Shown: one piece after another, positions 47,815-58,615 of the stretch
Numbering within the stretch: position 1 is the stretch's first letter
How the letters are laid out: every line of letters begins with the position of its first letter
Assembly (NCBI GenBank): GCA_037126765.1
Contig: JBBCBC010000025.1
Coordinates: 11,997,639 to 12,061,638, forward strand
Length of the DNA: 64,000 nt
DNA from: Stenogyne calaminthoides
Taxonomy: Eukaryota > Streptophyta > Magnoliopsida > Lamiales > Lamiaceae
Reading direction: 5' to 3'
Position numbers and translations under genes: made by a program
Notes under the pieces: generated by a model
The model's database searches: none
What the model was told of the DNA's origin: nothing
The model's input: only the letters and a program-made list of their open reading frames with translations

Positions 47815-49235
47815 TTAACTCCATTCATAGAAAGTGACTGACTTCTTCTTTTCAGGTTCAGAGGATGTTTTATCATTCTTTTTCAGGCTAAGTCTGGTGA
47901 TTCTCTTGGTCAGATCTCCTGAGTCTTGTTCCTGTTTCTTCTGAACACAAATAGACTCATCAAAAACAACATGAGGTGTTTCTTCCACAATAAGAGTCCT
48001 ACAGTTGTAAACTCTGAAGGCTTTACTGACTTCAGAATATCCTAAGAATATTCCTTCATCAGCTTTGCTATCAAAAGTTTTCAACTGATCTTTACCATTA
48101 TTGTGTATGAAACACTTGCAACCAAACACATGAAAGAACGAAACAAGAGGCTTCCTTTCATTCCACAGCTCATAAGGAGTTTTTTCCATGATTCTTGGTC
48201 AGCATGGATCTGTTCTGAGAGTAGCATTCAGTGTTGATAGCTTCAACCCAAAATCTCTTAGGAATATCAGCTTCAGCAATCATTGTTCTTCCAGCTTCTT
48301 TCAGAGTCCTATTTCTTCTTTCAGCAACACCATTTTGTTGTGGGGTCCTAACAACTGATGTTTCATGAGCTATTCCATTTGCTGCACAATAATCAGATAT
48401 AATATGGTTGATAAATTCAGTTCCTTTATCTGATCTGATCTTGACCACACTCAGATTCTTTTCAGTACTGAGTCTTTTCAGTAATTCAGGCAGTTTTGTC
48501 TGAGTCTCCTTCTTACTGAGTAAGAATATGACCCATGTATCTAGAGTAGTCATCAACTACCATAAGTGTATATTTCCTGCCATTAGTACTCACAGGTGTT
48601 ACTGGACCAAAGAGATCCATATGTAACAATTGTAATATTCTGTCAGTAGAAACATCTACTTTGCTTTTGAATGATGCTCTGATTTGTTTTCCTTTCTGAC
48701 AAGAATCACAAACATGATCTTTACTGAACACTTCATTGGGTAACCCCCTCACAAGTGCTAATCTTGCAAGTTTGTTCAGGGTTTTGAAGTTTAAGTGATT
48801 CAACCTTTTGTGCCACAACCAACTGGTATCAGTTGAACTTTTTGCAACAAAACATGTATCTTTAGGAGATAATTTCCAATCAGCAAGATACACATTTCCT
48901 TTTCTAGTACCAGTTAATAAAATTTTCTGTGAAGCATTGTCTTTCACATAACATAAGTTCTTTGAGAACTCAACACTGAATCCTTTGTCACAGAATTGAC
49001 TGATTGAAAGCAAGTTATGCTTTAAACCAGACACATATGAAACACCATGGATGTGAACAGAATCAAATTCAAGAGTTCCATATCCTTCAGTCTGTCCTTT
49101 GGAGTTGTCTCCAAATGTGATCTGAGGACCTTTTTTCTCAACATAGTCAGTGAGTAATTGCTTATATCCTGTCAAATGTCTTGAACATCCACTATCCAGA
49201 TACCATACAACAGGAGCCAATTCATTTCCACTCAT
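47815..49235 (-). pseudogene. pol of element C: protease, pre-integrase, integrase
   Basis: Starts at an ATG (49235) 41 codons' distance after the gag stop and in another frame. Protease: VVWYLDSGCSRHLTGYK. Pre-integrase zinc region: WLWHKRLNHLNFKTLNK ... CDSCQKGKQIRASFKS. Integrase core: catalytic Asp in LLHMDLFGPV, second Asp in IRSDKGTEFI, Glu in GVAERRNRTL. C-terminal region: PYELWNERKPLVSFFHVFGC and IFLGYSEVSKAFRVYN. The catalytic D,D,E residues are all present. Frameshifts occur near 48520 and 48180. In this family the enzyme set cuts the polyprotein and integrates the cDNA. Confidence 0.92.
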
Positions 49236-49293
49236 CAGGGCTATGTTGTCTTCATTTCAGTCTAGTGCCCTTTTCCTTCACCTGAAAAACAGA

Positions 49294-51697
49294 TCAGGTC
49301 TTAGGTACCCATTTGGTGTAGGGCCTTACCAGGTTAGCTGTACCTTTTGGAACCCAAATCTGCCTGATAACTCTAATTACTTTAGAGTGGCTGATTTGAC
49401 TCCCATAAATATCTACATACACATTAACCACCCTAGGTGCCTTGACAGTACCCTGTGTATGAGTGTCAGCCTTAGCATGAACATGAGCCTTAGAGTTCTT
49501 CTTGGGTTCAGGCCTTTTGTTCAAGTGTCTTGGCTTTGGTGCAGCTGGTCTCAGTCTTTGCTGACTTGGGTTCAGGAAACCTTTACCCTTAGGCAAGTGG
49601 GGTTTAGGTTGCCTGTACTGAAATTGAGGTCTTTCAGTAATCTGAGGACTTGGTCTTTTCAGTTGAGAATATCTCTGCTGAGTGTTTCTCTTCTGAAAAT
49701 TCCTCTGATGGTTCAGTGTAGATCTTTTCAAGTTGGTATTCTTAGCCTGAGGCTTTGAAGTACTGGCCTGAAAATTTCCTATTGAGTGTTCAGGTTTTCT
49801 AGCCTTTTCCTGAGGTTTGGGCTTTCTTCCCTGAACCTTAAGTTTTTCTGGAACCATAGGTCCTTTACCCTTGTCTAAAACTCTGGGCTGTTCTTCAGTA
49901 AGAAGATTAGATGCCACTGGTTTAACAAAGACAGTCTTGGTGCTACTAGAAGCAGCATTCAGAAGACCTTGTGAGGTTCCCCCTGGATTATATCCCAATC
50001 CAGCCTTTATAGTTGCAGGTCTTTGATAACTCTGAATTTCATCTATTACTTTAGATGCAGAATTCAATAGAGCTAACTTTCTCTGCGCACTATCCTCACA
50101 TTTCTTTAGAGTCTCATGCTTCTCAAAGAGGTCATTGAACTCAGTTCTGATAAGCTGAATCTCTTCAGTGGATTTCTCTAATTTTCCATTCAGGATTTCT
50201 ATCACTTTCTCTTTCTCTGAGAGTTGCACTTTCAGAACATCCAGTTCATCAGTAGTTCCCATCAATTGAGAAGCGATCTCAGCATTTTTAGAGTCTTTCC
50301 ACTTCAGATTCTTAGCAGTCAGTTCCTTGTTATGCTCTTGAGTTTCAGTGAGCAGTTCTTGTAACACAAAATAGTACTTCATAAGATTCTCAAAAGAATC
50401 CATCAGGTCAAAGTTACTGGTTACAGTTGAACTTGAGAACTCATGTGCTTGTGTAGGAGCAACAACAGAGATAGAAGAATTTACCTCCTCCATAGCAACA
50501 AGGCAGACATCATCACTGTCACTATCTGAGAATATCTCATCTGAAGAACTGGATCCTTCTTCAGATTGTTCTTCTTCCTCAGCAATCATAGCCTTCTTGC
50601 TGGAGATCTTCTTGTCTCTCTTGGCTTGTCTTTCCTTTCTTTCTTTAGCACTCAGCTCAGGACAGTCATATTGGAAGTGACCTTTCTTCTGACAGTTGTA
50701 GCATCTGTTGGTGTCATCATCATGATCACTTTCCTCCTTGGTCTTGGAGTCCTTCTTTTTGGATGAGGATCCTTCAGTTTTCTAGTCCTTCCTTTTCTCA
50801 GTGGATTTGTCCTCAGCTTCTGAGTTTCTCTTGTACCTGTGATTCCTGTAATATTTTTTATATTTTCCATATCTGCTATTGAGTCTTTCAAACCTTATTG
50901 CCATCAGTACTAGCTTATCCTCTTGCTCATCCCGATTTTTGGCAAGTGAGTTCTCAGACTCTCTAGATTTATAGGATTTCTCTTTGGCTTTAAAAGCCAC
51001 ATTCTTGCTAGATGAAGAATCATCTTTGCTGTCAGATTCTTAGTTTTCTTGTCAATCACAAACTCATAAGCTTTCAGTTAAAGAAAACTTGTTGGTATGG
51101 CATGGAATCAATATTTTTGGTGTTTTCAATCACCACAACGTGTATATCCCATTTCTTAGACAATCCTCTAAGAATTTTCAGTGCCACTTCTCTCTGTGGG
51201 TATCTTTTCCCAAGAGCATTCAGATCATTCATAATGCTAGTGAATCTGACCTCAAGTTTGTCAATGGATTCACCATCTTCCATTTCAAAACTATCAAACT
51301 TTCCAATAGCAACATAAAGTTTGTTTTCTTTAATATGATATGTGCCTTGACACATAATAGCAAGTGTGTCCCATATTTCTTTTGCAGTTTCACAGTGAGA
51401 AATCATCCCCATAACACCATCATCAATAGTACTATATAGAGTGTCGTTAGCAATGTAGTCCAAATTGACTAACTTTCTCTCATCAGGAGTAAGTTGGTCA
51501 TCAAACTTTTGAAATTCATCTCTGGGATCATTCCTCCCAGTATCAATAATTCTGGGATTCACAACAGTTTATTTGAATGGTCCTTCAGAAACCACTCTCC
51601 ACATTCTTTCATGTTTGGAATACAGATGAGCCTGCATTCTCAGTCTCCATAGGTCATAGCTCTCAACAGAGAACATAGGAAATTTCTTAGAAGGCAT
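49294..51697 (-). pseudogene. gag of element C
   Basis: Minus strand, ATG at 51697 (110 bp inside the PBS), MPSKKFPMFSVESYDLWRLR, with an in-frame stop after about 40 codons. The UBN2-type capsid continues (KLVNLDYIANDTLYSTID; CETAKEIWDTLAIMCQG; KILRGLSKKWDIHVVVI) to about 51074. Frameshifts follow near 51060 and 50990. The zinc knuckle is intact, CYNCQKKGHFQYDC (50659-50703). A long coiled-coil and K/P/Q-rich C-terminal region (50589-49294, 431 codons open) ends WVPKT and TGA. Gag builds the particle and binds the RNA. The conserved P-K-T/A-TGA end is shared with A1 and A2. Confidence 0.9.
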
Positions 51698-51807
51698 GAT
51701 GAATGAGCCTTGTAAGATATCAACAATAAGATCTATTCAGTAGACCACCAAAGTCTTTCAGCAAATAGTCTATGGCTACCAAAGCAAGTGGTCAAAATGA
51801 ACCACTA

Positions 51808-51818
51808 CTCTGATACCA
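51808..51818 (-). promoter_or_regulatory. Primer binding site of element C
   Basis: TGGTATCAGAG on the minus strand, two bases from the LTR end (tRNA-Met). Confidence 0.95.
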
Positions 51819-51820
51819 CT

Positions 51821-53575
51821 TGTTGGTCCCGGTGCAAACGAGTCTTACACGTATATTGGGGGGGGGAATACACGTGTTCAGTGATTTTTAAAACTTTTTC
51901 TTCACTGAGGTCAGATGAGTTAGGTTATCCTGATATTTTTGCCCTGAGAAGCACAAATCGCCCTGAGTCAAAGTCTACTGAGACAATGATCCTGAGCAGC
52001 TTTCAGAAGCTTCAGATTAGCCCAACTGATCCTGAATTTATCAGATATCCTGAGGAGCTTGGATCATATAACTATCTTACTGAACACTCAGTAGAGTTAG
52101 TTCAGTTTGGTAACTATCTGTTCTAGCTACTCAAGTGTGCGGAATGGTTGACCCTAAGTTTATACTCGTTTTAGCTTTGCTGAAAATCTTCTTCCTTTAA
52201 TAAAATAGTGATTAAGGCGGTGATCAATTTAATGCAAGTTCAGTGGATTGGTTCCAACTGAATATCAGTAAAATCAGCTTTTAGTGAAATACATGCAGCA
52301 GATAAAATGCAGTACAAAAAGCAAACAACACAACAATTATAGTGGTTCAAACACTCAAGCTCCTACGTCCACTCTCTCTGATCTTCAGAGAAATTCCTTA
52401 ACCACTTCCTAAAGCTTTCAGGCTAACTCACTCTAGCTTACTCACTTTTCTACCTTGAGTTTTCTGGCTGACTCACTGCAGCTTACTAACTCTTTACAAC
52501 TCTAACTCACCAACAAAACACACACACTCAAACTACCTTATCAAAGGGTTTGGGTTTGGGTTGGTTTCCAACTAGGGTGAGATATCCTTTACAAAAAGAA
52601 AAAATGCAAAGGCTAGGATATCTCTACTAAGCTTTGAATATTTCTATCAATCTAGGCTTAGTGAATGAGCTCTCTCCAATGTGAAACACTTGGAAAATTC
52701 TAGGGTTTTCGAGTGCTTCAATTTGCAATAATACGAATGAGCTCTTGAGTTGCTTGAAATTTCCCGTAACCTTTCAATTTAGAAGGTCACTGGTATTTAT
52801 AGGCAACTTCTCCAAAGGTTACTCTTGAAAAACTATCCGTTGGAAGAGATAATATCAAGGGTTTCCTCTTCTGGTTATTGATGAACGACTATTTTTATGG
52901 TTTGAACACTCCCTTGCATGATTTAGGAAATATGCAGCCATGTAGCCAATCACCAATTTTTGCAGTCTGGAACATAGTATTACTGACAACATTCAGGGTC
53001 CTGTCACTTTCAGTGTCAGTGAAGTACAATGTTGTCTTCCTCTGATTGGTTCTTGTCTTCAGTGAATGTAGACAAACAAAACGGCTCTTTTGAGTCAATC
53101 TCTCTGAATGAGACATCCTTAAACAACACTTAGACTTAGTTCCTTTTGTCTGAACTAGAATGTTTTGGGTAATATCTATTTTACTGAACATGTGCGTTTT
53201 TCTCAGTTTTGTAGTATTCAGATAGATATTTTTCAGTGCCTCTGAACATTCAGGTCTTCCTGAGTCTTCAGTAACTTACTGAGTCTTCAGTAACTACTGA
53301 GTCTTCAGTTCTTCAGTATCTTCTATGTCTTAAGTGACTTCTGAACATTTACTCAGTATCTTCTGAATCAGTCAGGTTTATCTGAGATCTTCAGTATCTT
53401 CAGGGTCTTCAATATTTAACCTGATCTATATCTGCTGACTATACATTGTACAAATATCTTCCTTAACAATCCTATATTGAAACCTGACTCAGACTATCAA
53501 GATTATGCTGAACATGTCATACTCAGGGTTTTTGGGATCTAATCAAAACTTCTTTATTAAATTCATCTCCCAACA
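51821..53575 (-). mobile_element. 5' LTR of element C
   Basis: 1755 bp, matches 10224-12071. TATA box GCCTATAAATACCA at 52791-52804 (minus strand). Confidence 0.97.
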
Positions 53576-53729
53576 ACTTGTATGAATAAATGCAAACAAT
53601 CAAACATAATATTCAAACAAGTGTATTGCCATACATTAATATTAATTGAACTATAATATTAAATCAAACTGAATATCATCTAGTATTATGTCCTTACAAT
53701 AGATTGTCTCTAGGACACTAACACTAACA
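53576..53729 (-). mobile_element. Remainder of 5' LTR of B-minus (with TSD ACTTG of C at 53576-53580)
   Basis: Continues the B LTR interrupted at 10223, ending ...CACTAACACTAACA at 53729. This matches the start of the plus copy, TGTTAGTGTTAGTG at 60324. Confidence 0.93.
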
Positions 53730-53777
53730 CTTATTAGGACATCTATTTGCTAGATGATTTATATTTCCACATATATA

Positions 53778-54337
53778 TGTTGGGGTTATACTGAAAAGTA
53801 TGCTTTTACTTTGTATAACCAAACCGAATTTCTTATTTACTTACTGAAATAATTATTTATCATTGTTGTACTAAATATGAATGAATGTTATATATATTTA
53901 TTGCAAACCCGTTCGATAAGAAAGTACGTATTACGTTGAAGTTAATTTGGTGATACCAGATCATAGAAGATCAAATTAACAGTCCTCGTGATTAAGTACA
54001 AATTCACAACCCAGATGGAAATGAACAATCCATCAAGAAAGGTTGAAGTGTAAGGCTCAGATTGACTTGTCTTGACCAAGAGAATTACACTAGTGCATGA
54101 CGATGCGCTGAATAGGACCTACAGGAGGATAAATTCTTCGGTACTGAATATACAAGAATTAGACCTCAGTGGTGTGTTATTTCTTAATCTCCGTTCCTTA
54201 AATAGGATCATGTGAGATTAATAACTATTGCTTTGACTTATGATGGGAAGAGAATCATTGCGATTCGATATCTTATATCTTGGGCAATATTATTAGTTAC
54301 ACGACGATCACTAAGATTTAATACGAAGAATCGTGTG
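53778..54337 (+). mobile_element. E-family copia LTR, first part
   Basis: Starts TGTTGGGGTTATACTG, matching a fragment at 62415 that is preceded by a polypurine tract, which fixes the LTR start. It is interrupted at 54337 by element D and continues at 58621-59772. Confidence 0.85.
54333..54337. repeat. Target-site duplication of D (GTGTG), left
   Basis: GTGTG before TGTTGGGATATTTT, repeated at 58616-58620. Confidence 0.95.
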
Positions 54338-54954
54338 TGTTGGGATATTTTAATTTTGATAAATTATGCCAAAACATTATCAACTTGTGTTATTCAAGCT
54401 AATTTACAGGTAACAAGTTAAGGGGGAACGAGAGAACAAATTGAGGGGGAACTCATGAAATCGTAAAAAGATGATCGAGATCGAGCGAGGTTCTGAGATG
54501 AGAATGATCGAGATCGATGAGTTAGATGAGTTCTAGTCAACCGATGAGTTTGCAACCAAATCGGATGTGAAGAAAAGCTAAAGCCAAAGAAATCGAAGAT
54601 AAGGTTGCGGATCGAAGATGAGTAGATGAGATCGATCAAGATCGACGCGGATCGAGATCGATATGAAGATGAGCAGATGAGATCGACGAGATCGACGTGA
54701 TCGAGATCAGATATGATAAACTGATATGCTAACCTGATGTACTAACCTGATGCTATCCAGATATGTTGATCTGAAGAAGTGTTGATCTGATCACGTGCCG
54801 AAAGCTGATCGGATCGAAAAGAAGAAATCGATATAGCCTCGAAATAATGTGACTGAGGGTCGATGTCTCGAATTGGAAGAGCAACTCGGTAAGTTTCGAG
54901 TGTCAAGATGCTCGACAGACAAGGTCCGCCAAGAGAAGTCTGGCTAATCAAGAA

Positions 54955-55165
54955 CCCCCGAGTAACCCGAGACTCGAGATAACTCAAGGCTCAAATAGCT
55001 CGGGATAACTCAAGGCTCGGATAACTCAAGGCTCGGGATAACTCAAGGCTCGGATAACACGAGGCTCAAATGCTCGGATAACTCAAGGCTCGGATAAATC
55101 AAGGCTCGGATAAACTCGGATAACTCAAGGCTCGGATAGCTCGGATAACTCAAGGCTCGATAGAA
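54955..55165. repeat. Minisatellite in D 5' LTR, unit about 18 bp
   Basis: About eleven irregular copies of AACTCAAGGCTCGGAT. The 3' LTR has AACCTGAAGGCTCAGAT in the same place, so the unit differs exactly at CTG and CAG positions. Confidence 0.85.
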
Positions 55166-55327
55166 TCAAGATCCTGAGACTCAAAAGATCCTGAAGAATA
55201 TAGCCGTTAGAATCAGCTGACGTGGACCAATGAGAGGAAGACGACAAGCCTGAAAAAGCTGCAAAAAGCTACAGAATAGTATGGATTTGAATGTGATTCT
55301 CTCCAACAGTAACACTCAAATCCACAC

Positions 55328-55335
55328 TATAAATA
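55328..55335 (+). promoter_or_regulatory. TATA box of D 5' LTR
   Basis: TATAAATA in CCACACTATAAATACAAG, same in the other D LTRs. Confidence 0.65.
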
Positions 55336-55684
55336 CAAGTTCTTCCTTTATTATCAAGTGTGGAAATGTGTGGAAGTGTGGAGAAATGCGTGAAAACACC
55401 ATTGAAGCTACAAAGCCAAATCATCTAGAATTTCCACCATAGAACACAGAGTATGAAATACAAGTATATATTCAAGAGTGTTCTACCCTAGATCTAAGCA
55501 CAAATGTAATATCCTAAGCTTAGAGAGATTTTCCCATCCTTAGCATTGAGGTTAAACAAATGTAAGGGAAAATCTCAACCTAGTTGGAAACCAAACAAAC
55601 GTTTAACCGAATCAGTTTGAGTTAAGTTAAGTTTGTCACCGCAAGATTTCAGACTAGGGATTCTAGTTTCTGATTTCTGGGATC

Positions 55685-55925
55685 GGCTGAGTGTGAACTC
55701 GGTAAACATCTAGCAATCCCGAAAGGGAGGGTAGGCAATCCCTTGAGGGAGATAAGTCCCGTTGCAAGATTTCAGACTAGCTATTCTAGTTTCTGGGATC
55801 GTTTGAGTGTGAACTCGGTAAACATCTATAGACAATCCCGTAAGGGTGATAAGTCCCATTTGAGTGTGAACTCGGTAAACATCTGTAGGCAATCCCGTGA
55901 GGGAGATAAGTCCCGTTGGTTAAGT
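55685..55925. repeat. Tandem repeat in D 5' LTR, unit about 55-60 bp
   Basis: Three to four units containing GAGTGTGAACTCGGTAAACA, then TCTATAGGCAATCCCGTGAG and GGAGATAAGTCCCGTT. Also present in the 3' LTR (58110-58345) and, reduced, in the lone LTR at 4140-4235. Confidence 0.85.
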
Positions 55926-56191
55926 TTGTTAAGTTTGTTAAGTTGGTGCCCTAAAAGGGAAGAGTGGATGTAGGGCGGGTTTCGTCCGAACCACTATAAA
56001 ATCTTGTGTGTTCTTTACAGCTTTATGTTTATACTTGTCATATGCATTCGATTACAAGAAAAACAACACACATCGTTCTTAAAAAGCGAAAAATTTGGAA
56101 TCACTCTGCCCTCACCCCTGTTTTATATGCATCACATGTCATGTTTGCTTCCGCACGCGCAAAATGGGTTTTTCTCCAATCAAAAATCGGG

Positions 56192-56665
56192 ACCAACAAT
56201 TGGTATCCGAGCGGGAGTTCAACAGATCACTATTTTCAAAGTGATCGCCTGAGCTGATCCATTTTTAAAACCCGTCTCTGATCTGATACCAACAATTGGT
56301 ATCAGAGCGGGAGTTCAAAAGATCACTATTTTCAAAGTGATCACCTGAGCTGATCCATTTTTAAAACCTATCTCTGATCTGATACCATCAATTGGTATCG
56401 AGAGGAGTTCAACAGATCACTATTTTCAAAGTGATCGCCTGAGCTGATCTATATTTAAAACCCGTCTCTGATCTGATACCAACAATTGGTATCAGAGCGG
56501 GAGTTCAACAGATCACTATTTTCAAAGTGATCGCCTGAGCTGATCAATTTTTAAAACTCGTCTCTGATCTGATACCAACAATTGGTATCAGAGCGGGGAG
56601 TTCAACAGATCACTTTTTTTCAAAGTGATCGCCTGAACTGATCTATTTTTAAAACAAAAACCCGA
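56192..56665 (+). repeat. Fivefold tandem array of LTR-end/PBS/hairpin unit in D
   Basis: Units start at 56192, 56288, 56384, 56478 and 56574 (spacing 96, 96, 94, 96). Each begins with the last bases of the LTR (ACCAACA), then the tRNA-Met PBS (TTGGTATCAGAGCGGG). Next comes a perfect hairpin, GATCACT-ATTTTCAA-AGTGATC, and CGCCTGAGCTGATC. Only unit 1 is the true LTR/PBS junction. PBS variants are CAG-to-CCG in unit 1 and CAG-to-CG in unit 3. Confidence 0.97.
56201..56212 (+). promoter_or_regulatory. Primer binding site of D, altered
   Basis: TGGTATCCGAGC at the LTR junction; units 2, 4 and 5 of the array keep TGGTATCAGAGC. Confidence 0.9.
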
Positions 56666-56708
56666 TCTCTGTAAATGCATATATTTTAAATGTTTTGGCA
56701 TCATTATC

Positions 56709-56721
56709 AAAAAGGGGGAAA
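56709..56721 (+). promoter_or_regulatory. 3' polypurine tract of D
   Basis: AAAAAGGGGGAAA directly before the 3' LTR. Confidence 0.9.
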
Positions 56722-56722
56722 T

Positions 56723-58615
56723 TGTTGGGATATTTTAGTTTTGATAAATTATGCCAAAACATTATCAACTTGTGTTATTCAAGCTAATTTACAGGTAACA
56801 AGTTAAGGGGGAACGAGAGAACAAATTGAGGGGGAACTTCGCGAAATCGTAAGAAGATGATCAAGATCGATTTAGGCTCTGATTTAGAATGATCGAGATC
56901 GATGAGTTAGATGAGTTCCTAGTCAACCCATGAGCCAGGCAAATCGGTTTGAAGAAAAAAAAAACTAAAAAGCCACCAATCGAAGATAAGGTTGCGATCG
57001 AAGATGATGAGCGATGAGACCGATCAAGATCGGGCGTGATCGAGATCGAGATATGAAGATGAGCGGATGAGGACGACGAGATCGAGACGTGATCGAAATC
57101 GATATGATAAACCGATATGCTAACCTCGATGTAATCGACCGGATGCTATCCCCGATATGTTGATCTCGAAGAGTGTTGATCCGATCGAAATGATCGATCA
57201 GCAAAGAAGAAATCGATAGCCGAGTCAATGGACTGAGGGTCGATGTCCGGATTCGTAAAGAGTAACTCAAGAAGCCTCGAGTGTCGCGATGCCCGATCGT
57301 ATAAGGTCCACTCAAGAGAAGTCTGCTGAATCAAGAACCCTGAGTAACCTGAGACTCAGATAATCTGAAGGCTCAGATAACTCAGATAACATAAAGGCTC
57401 AGATAACCTGAAGGCTCAGATAACCTGAAGGCTCAGATAATCTGAAGGCTCATATAACCTGAAGGCTTAGATAACCTGAAGGCTCAGATAACCCAAGGCT
57501 CGGATAAATTGAAGGCTCGATGCTCGGATAAATCAAGGCTCTCGGATAACCTCAAGGCTCGATCGATAATAACCTGAAGGCTCAGATAGAACTGAAGATC
57601 CTGAGACTCAGAAGATCCTGAAGAATATAGCCGTTAGAATCAACTGACGTGGACCAATGAGAGGAAGACGACAAGCCTGAAAAAGCTGCAAAAAGCTATA
57701 GAATAGTATGGATTTGAGTGTGATTCTCTCCAACGCTAACATTCAAATCCACACTATAAATACAAGTTCTTCCTTCATTATCAAGTGTGGAAATGTGTGG
57801 AAGTGTGGAGAAATGCGTGAAAACACCATTGAAGCTACAGAGCCAAATCATCTAGCATTTCCACCATAGAACACAGAGCAAGAAATACACGCATATATTC
57901 AAGAGTGTTCTACCCTAGATCTAAGCACAAATGTAATATCCTAAGCTTAGAGAGATTTTCCCATCCTTAGCATTGAGGCTAAACAAATGTAAGGGAAAAT
58001 CTCAACCTAGTTGGAAACCAAACAAACCTTTACCCGAATAAGTTTGAGTTAGGTTAAGTTTGTCACTGCAATATTTCAGACTAGGGATTCTAGTTTCTGA
58101 TTTCTGGGATCGGTTGAGTGTAAACTCGGTAAACATCTAGCAATCCCGAAAAGGAGGGTAGGCAATCCCGTGAGGGAGATAAGTCCCGTTGCATGATTTC
58201 ATACTAGGGATTCTAGTTTCTGGGATCGTTTGAGTGTGAACTCGGTAAACACCTATAGGCGATCCCGTAAGGATGATAAGTCCCGTTTGAGTGTGAACTC
58301 GGTAAACATCTATAGGCAATCCCGTGAGGGAGATAAGTCTCGTTGGTTAAGTTGGTTAAGTTGGTGTCCCGAAAGGGAAGAGTGGATGTAGGGCGGGTTT
58401 CGTCCGAACCACTATAAAATCTTTTGTGTTCTTTACAGCTTTATGTTTATTCTTGTCATATGCATTCGATTACAAGCAAAACAACACACATCGTTCTTAA
58501 AAGCGAAAAAATTGGAATCACTCTGCCCTCACCCCTGTTTTATATGCATCACATGTCATGTTTGCTTCCGCACGCGCAAAATGAGTTTTTCTCCAATAAA
58601 AAATTGGGACCAACA
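56723..58615 (+). mobile_element. 3' LTR of D
   Basis: 1893 bp; minisatellite at about 57350-57600 (about thirteen copies), TATA box 57755-57762, end GGGACCAACA. Confidence 0.96.
57350..57600. repeat. Minisatellite in D 3' LTR, unit about 18 bp
   Basis: Copies of AACCTGAAGGCTCAGAT, partly turning to AACTCAAGGCTCGGAT towards the right. Confidence 0.85.

Larger units (their letters stand above)
10224..53575 (-). mobile_element. Element C: Sirevirus-like Ty1/copia retrotransposon split by A1/A2
   Basis: A complete element on the minus strand: 5' LTR 51821-53575, tRNA-Met PBS, gag, pol (PR-INT-RT-RH), a long extra ORF after pol, a polypurine tract and the 3' LTR at 10224-12071. It is flanked by TSD ACTTG. 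Without the nested A1 (13516-42843 plus one TSD) it is about 14 kb, the size expected of Sirevirus/Maximus elements. The tract sequence with CATCATCAAAAAGGGGG before the 3' LTR is a Sirevirus hallmark. Most breaks are C-to-T nonsense changes, with a few frameshifts in gag, in integrase and at the start of the extra ORF, so it is inactive but well preserved. Confidence 0.95.
54338..56198 (+). mobile_element. 5' LTR of D
   Basis: 1861 bp, TGTTGGGATATTTT...GGGACCAACA. Includes an 18-bp minisatellite (about 54955-55165), TATA box 55328-55335, and repeated GTGAACTCGGTAAACATCT units (55690-55920). Confidence 0.96.
54338..58615 (+). mobile_element. Element D: compact coding-free LTR retrotransposon
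   Basis: 4278 bp with two long LTRs (1861 and 1893 bp), TSD GTGTG, PBS and a Sirevirus-type polypurine tract, but only 524 bp between the LTRs and no coding sequence. It must be mobilised by another element. The polypurine block GGCATCATTATCAAAAAGGGGG and the late-LTR motif resemble families C and A, so a Sirevirus helper is likely, but C is not its direct parent because the LTRs differ. The interior is a tandem array (56192-56665). Confidence 0.95.

Noticed and set aside
56192..56665. CRISPR-like array or centromeric satellite
   Set aside because: The repeats have no spacers, lie inside a retrotransposon with TSD and begin with its LTR end and PBS; this is element structure.
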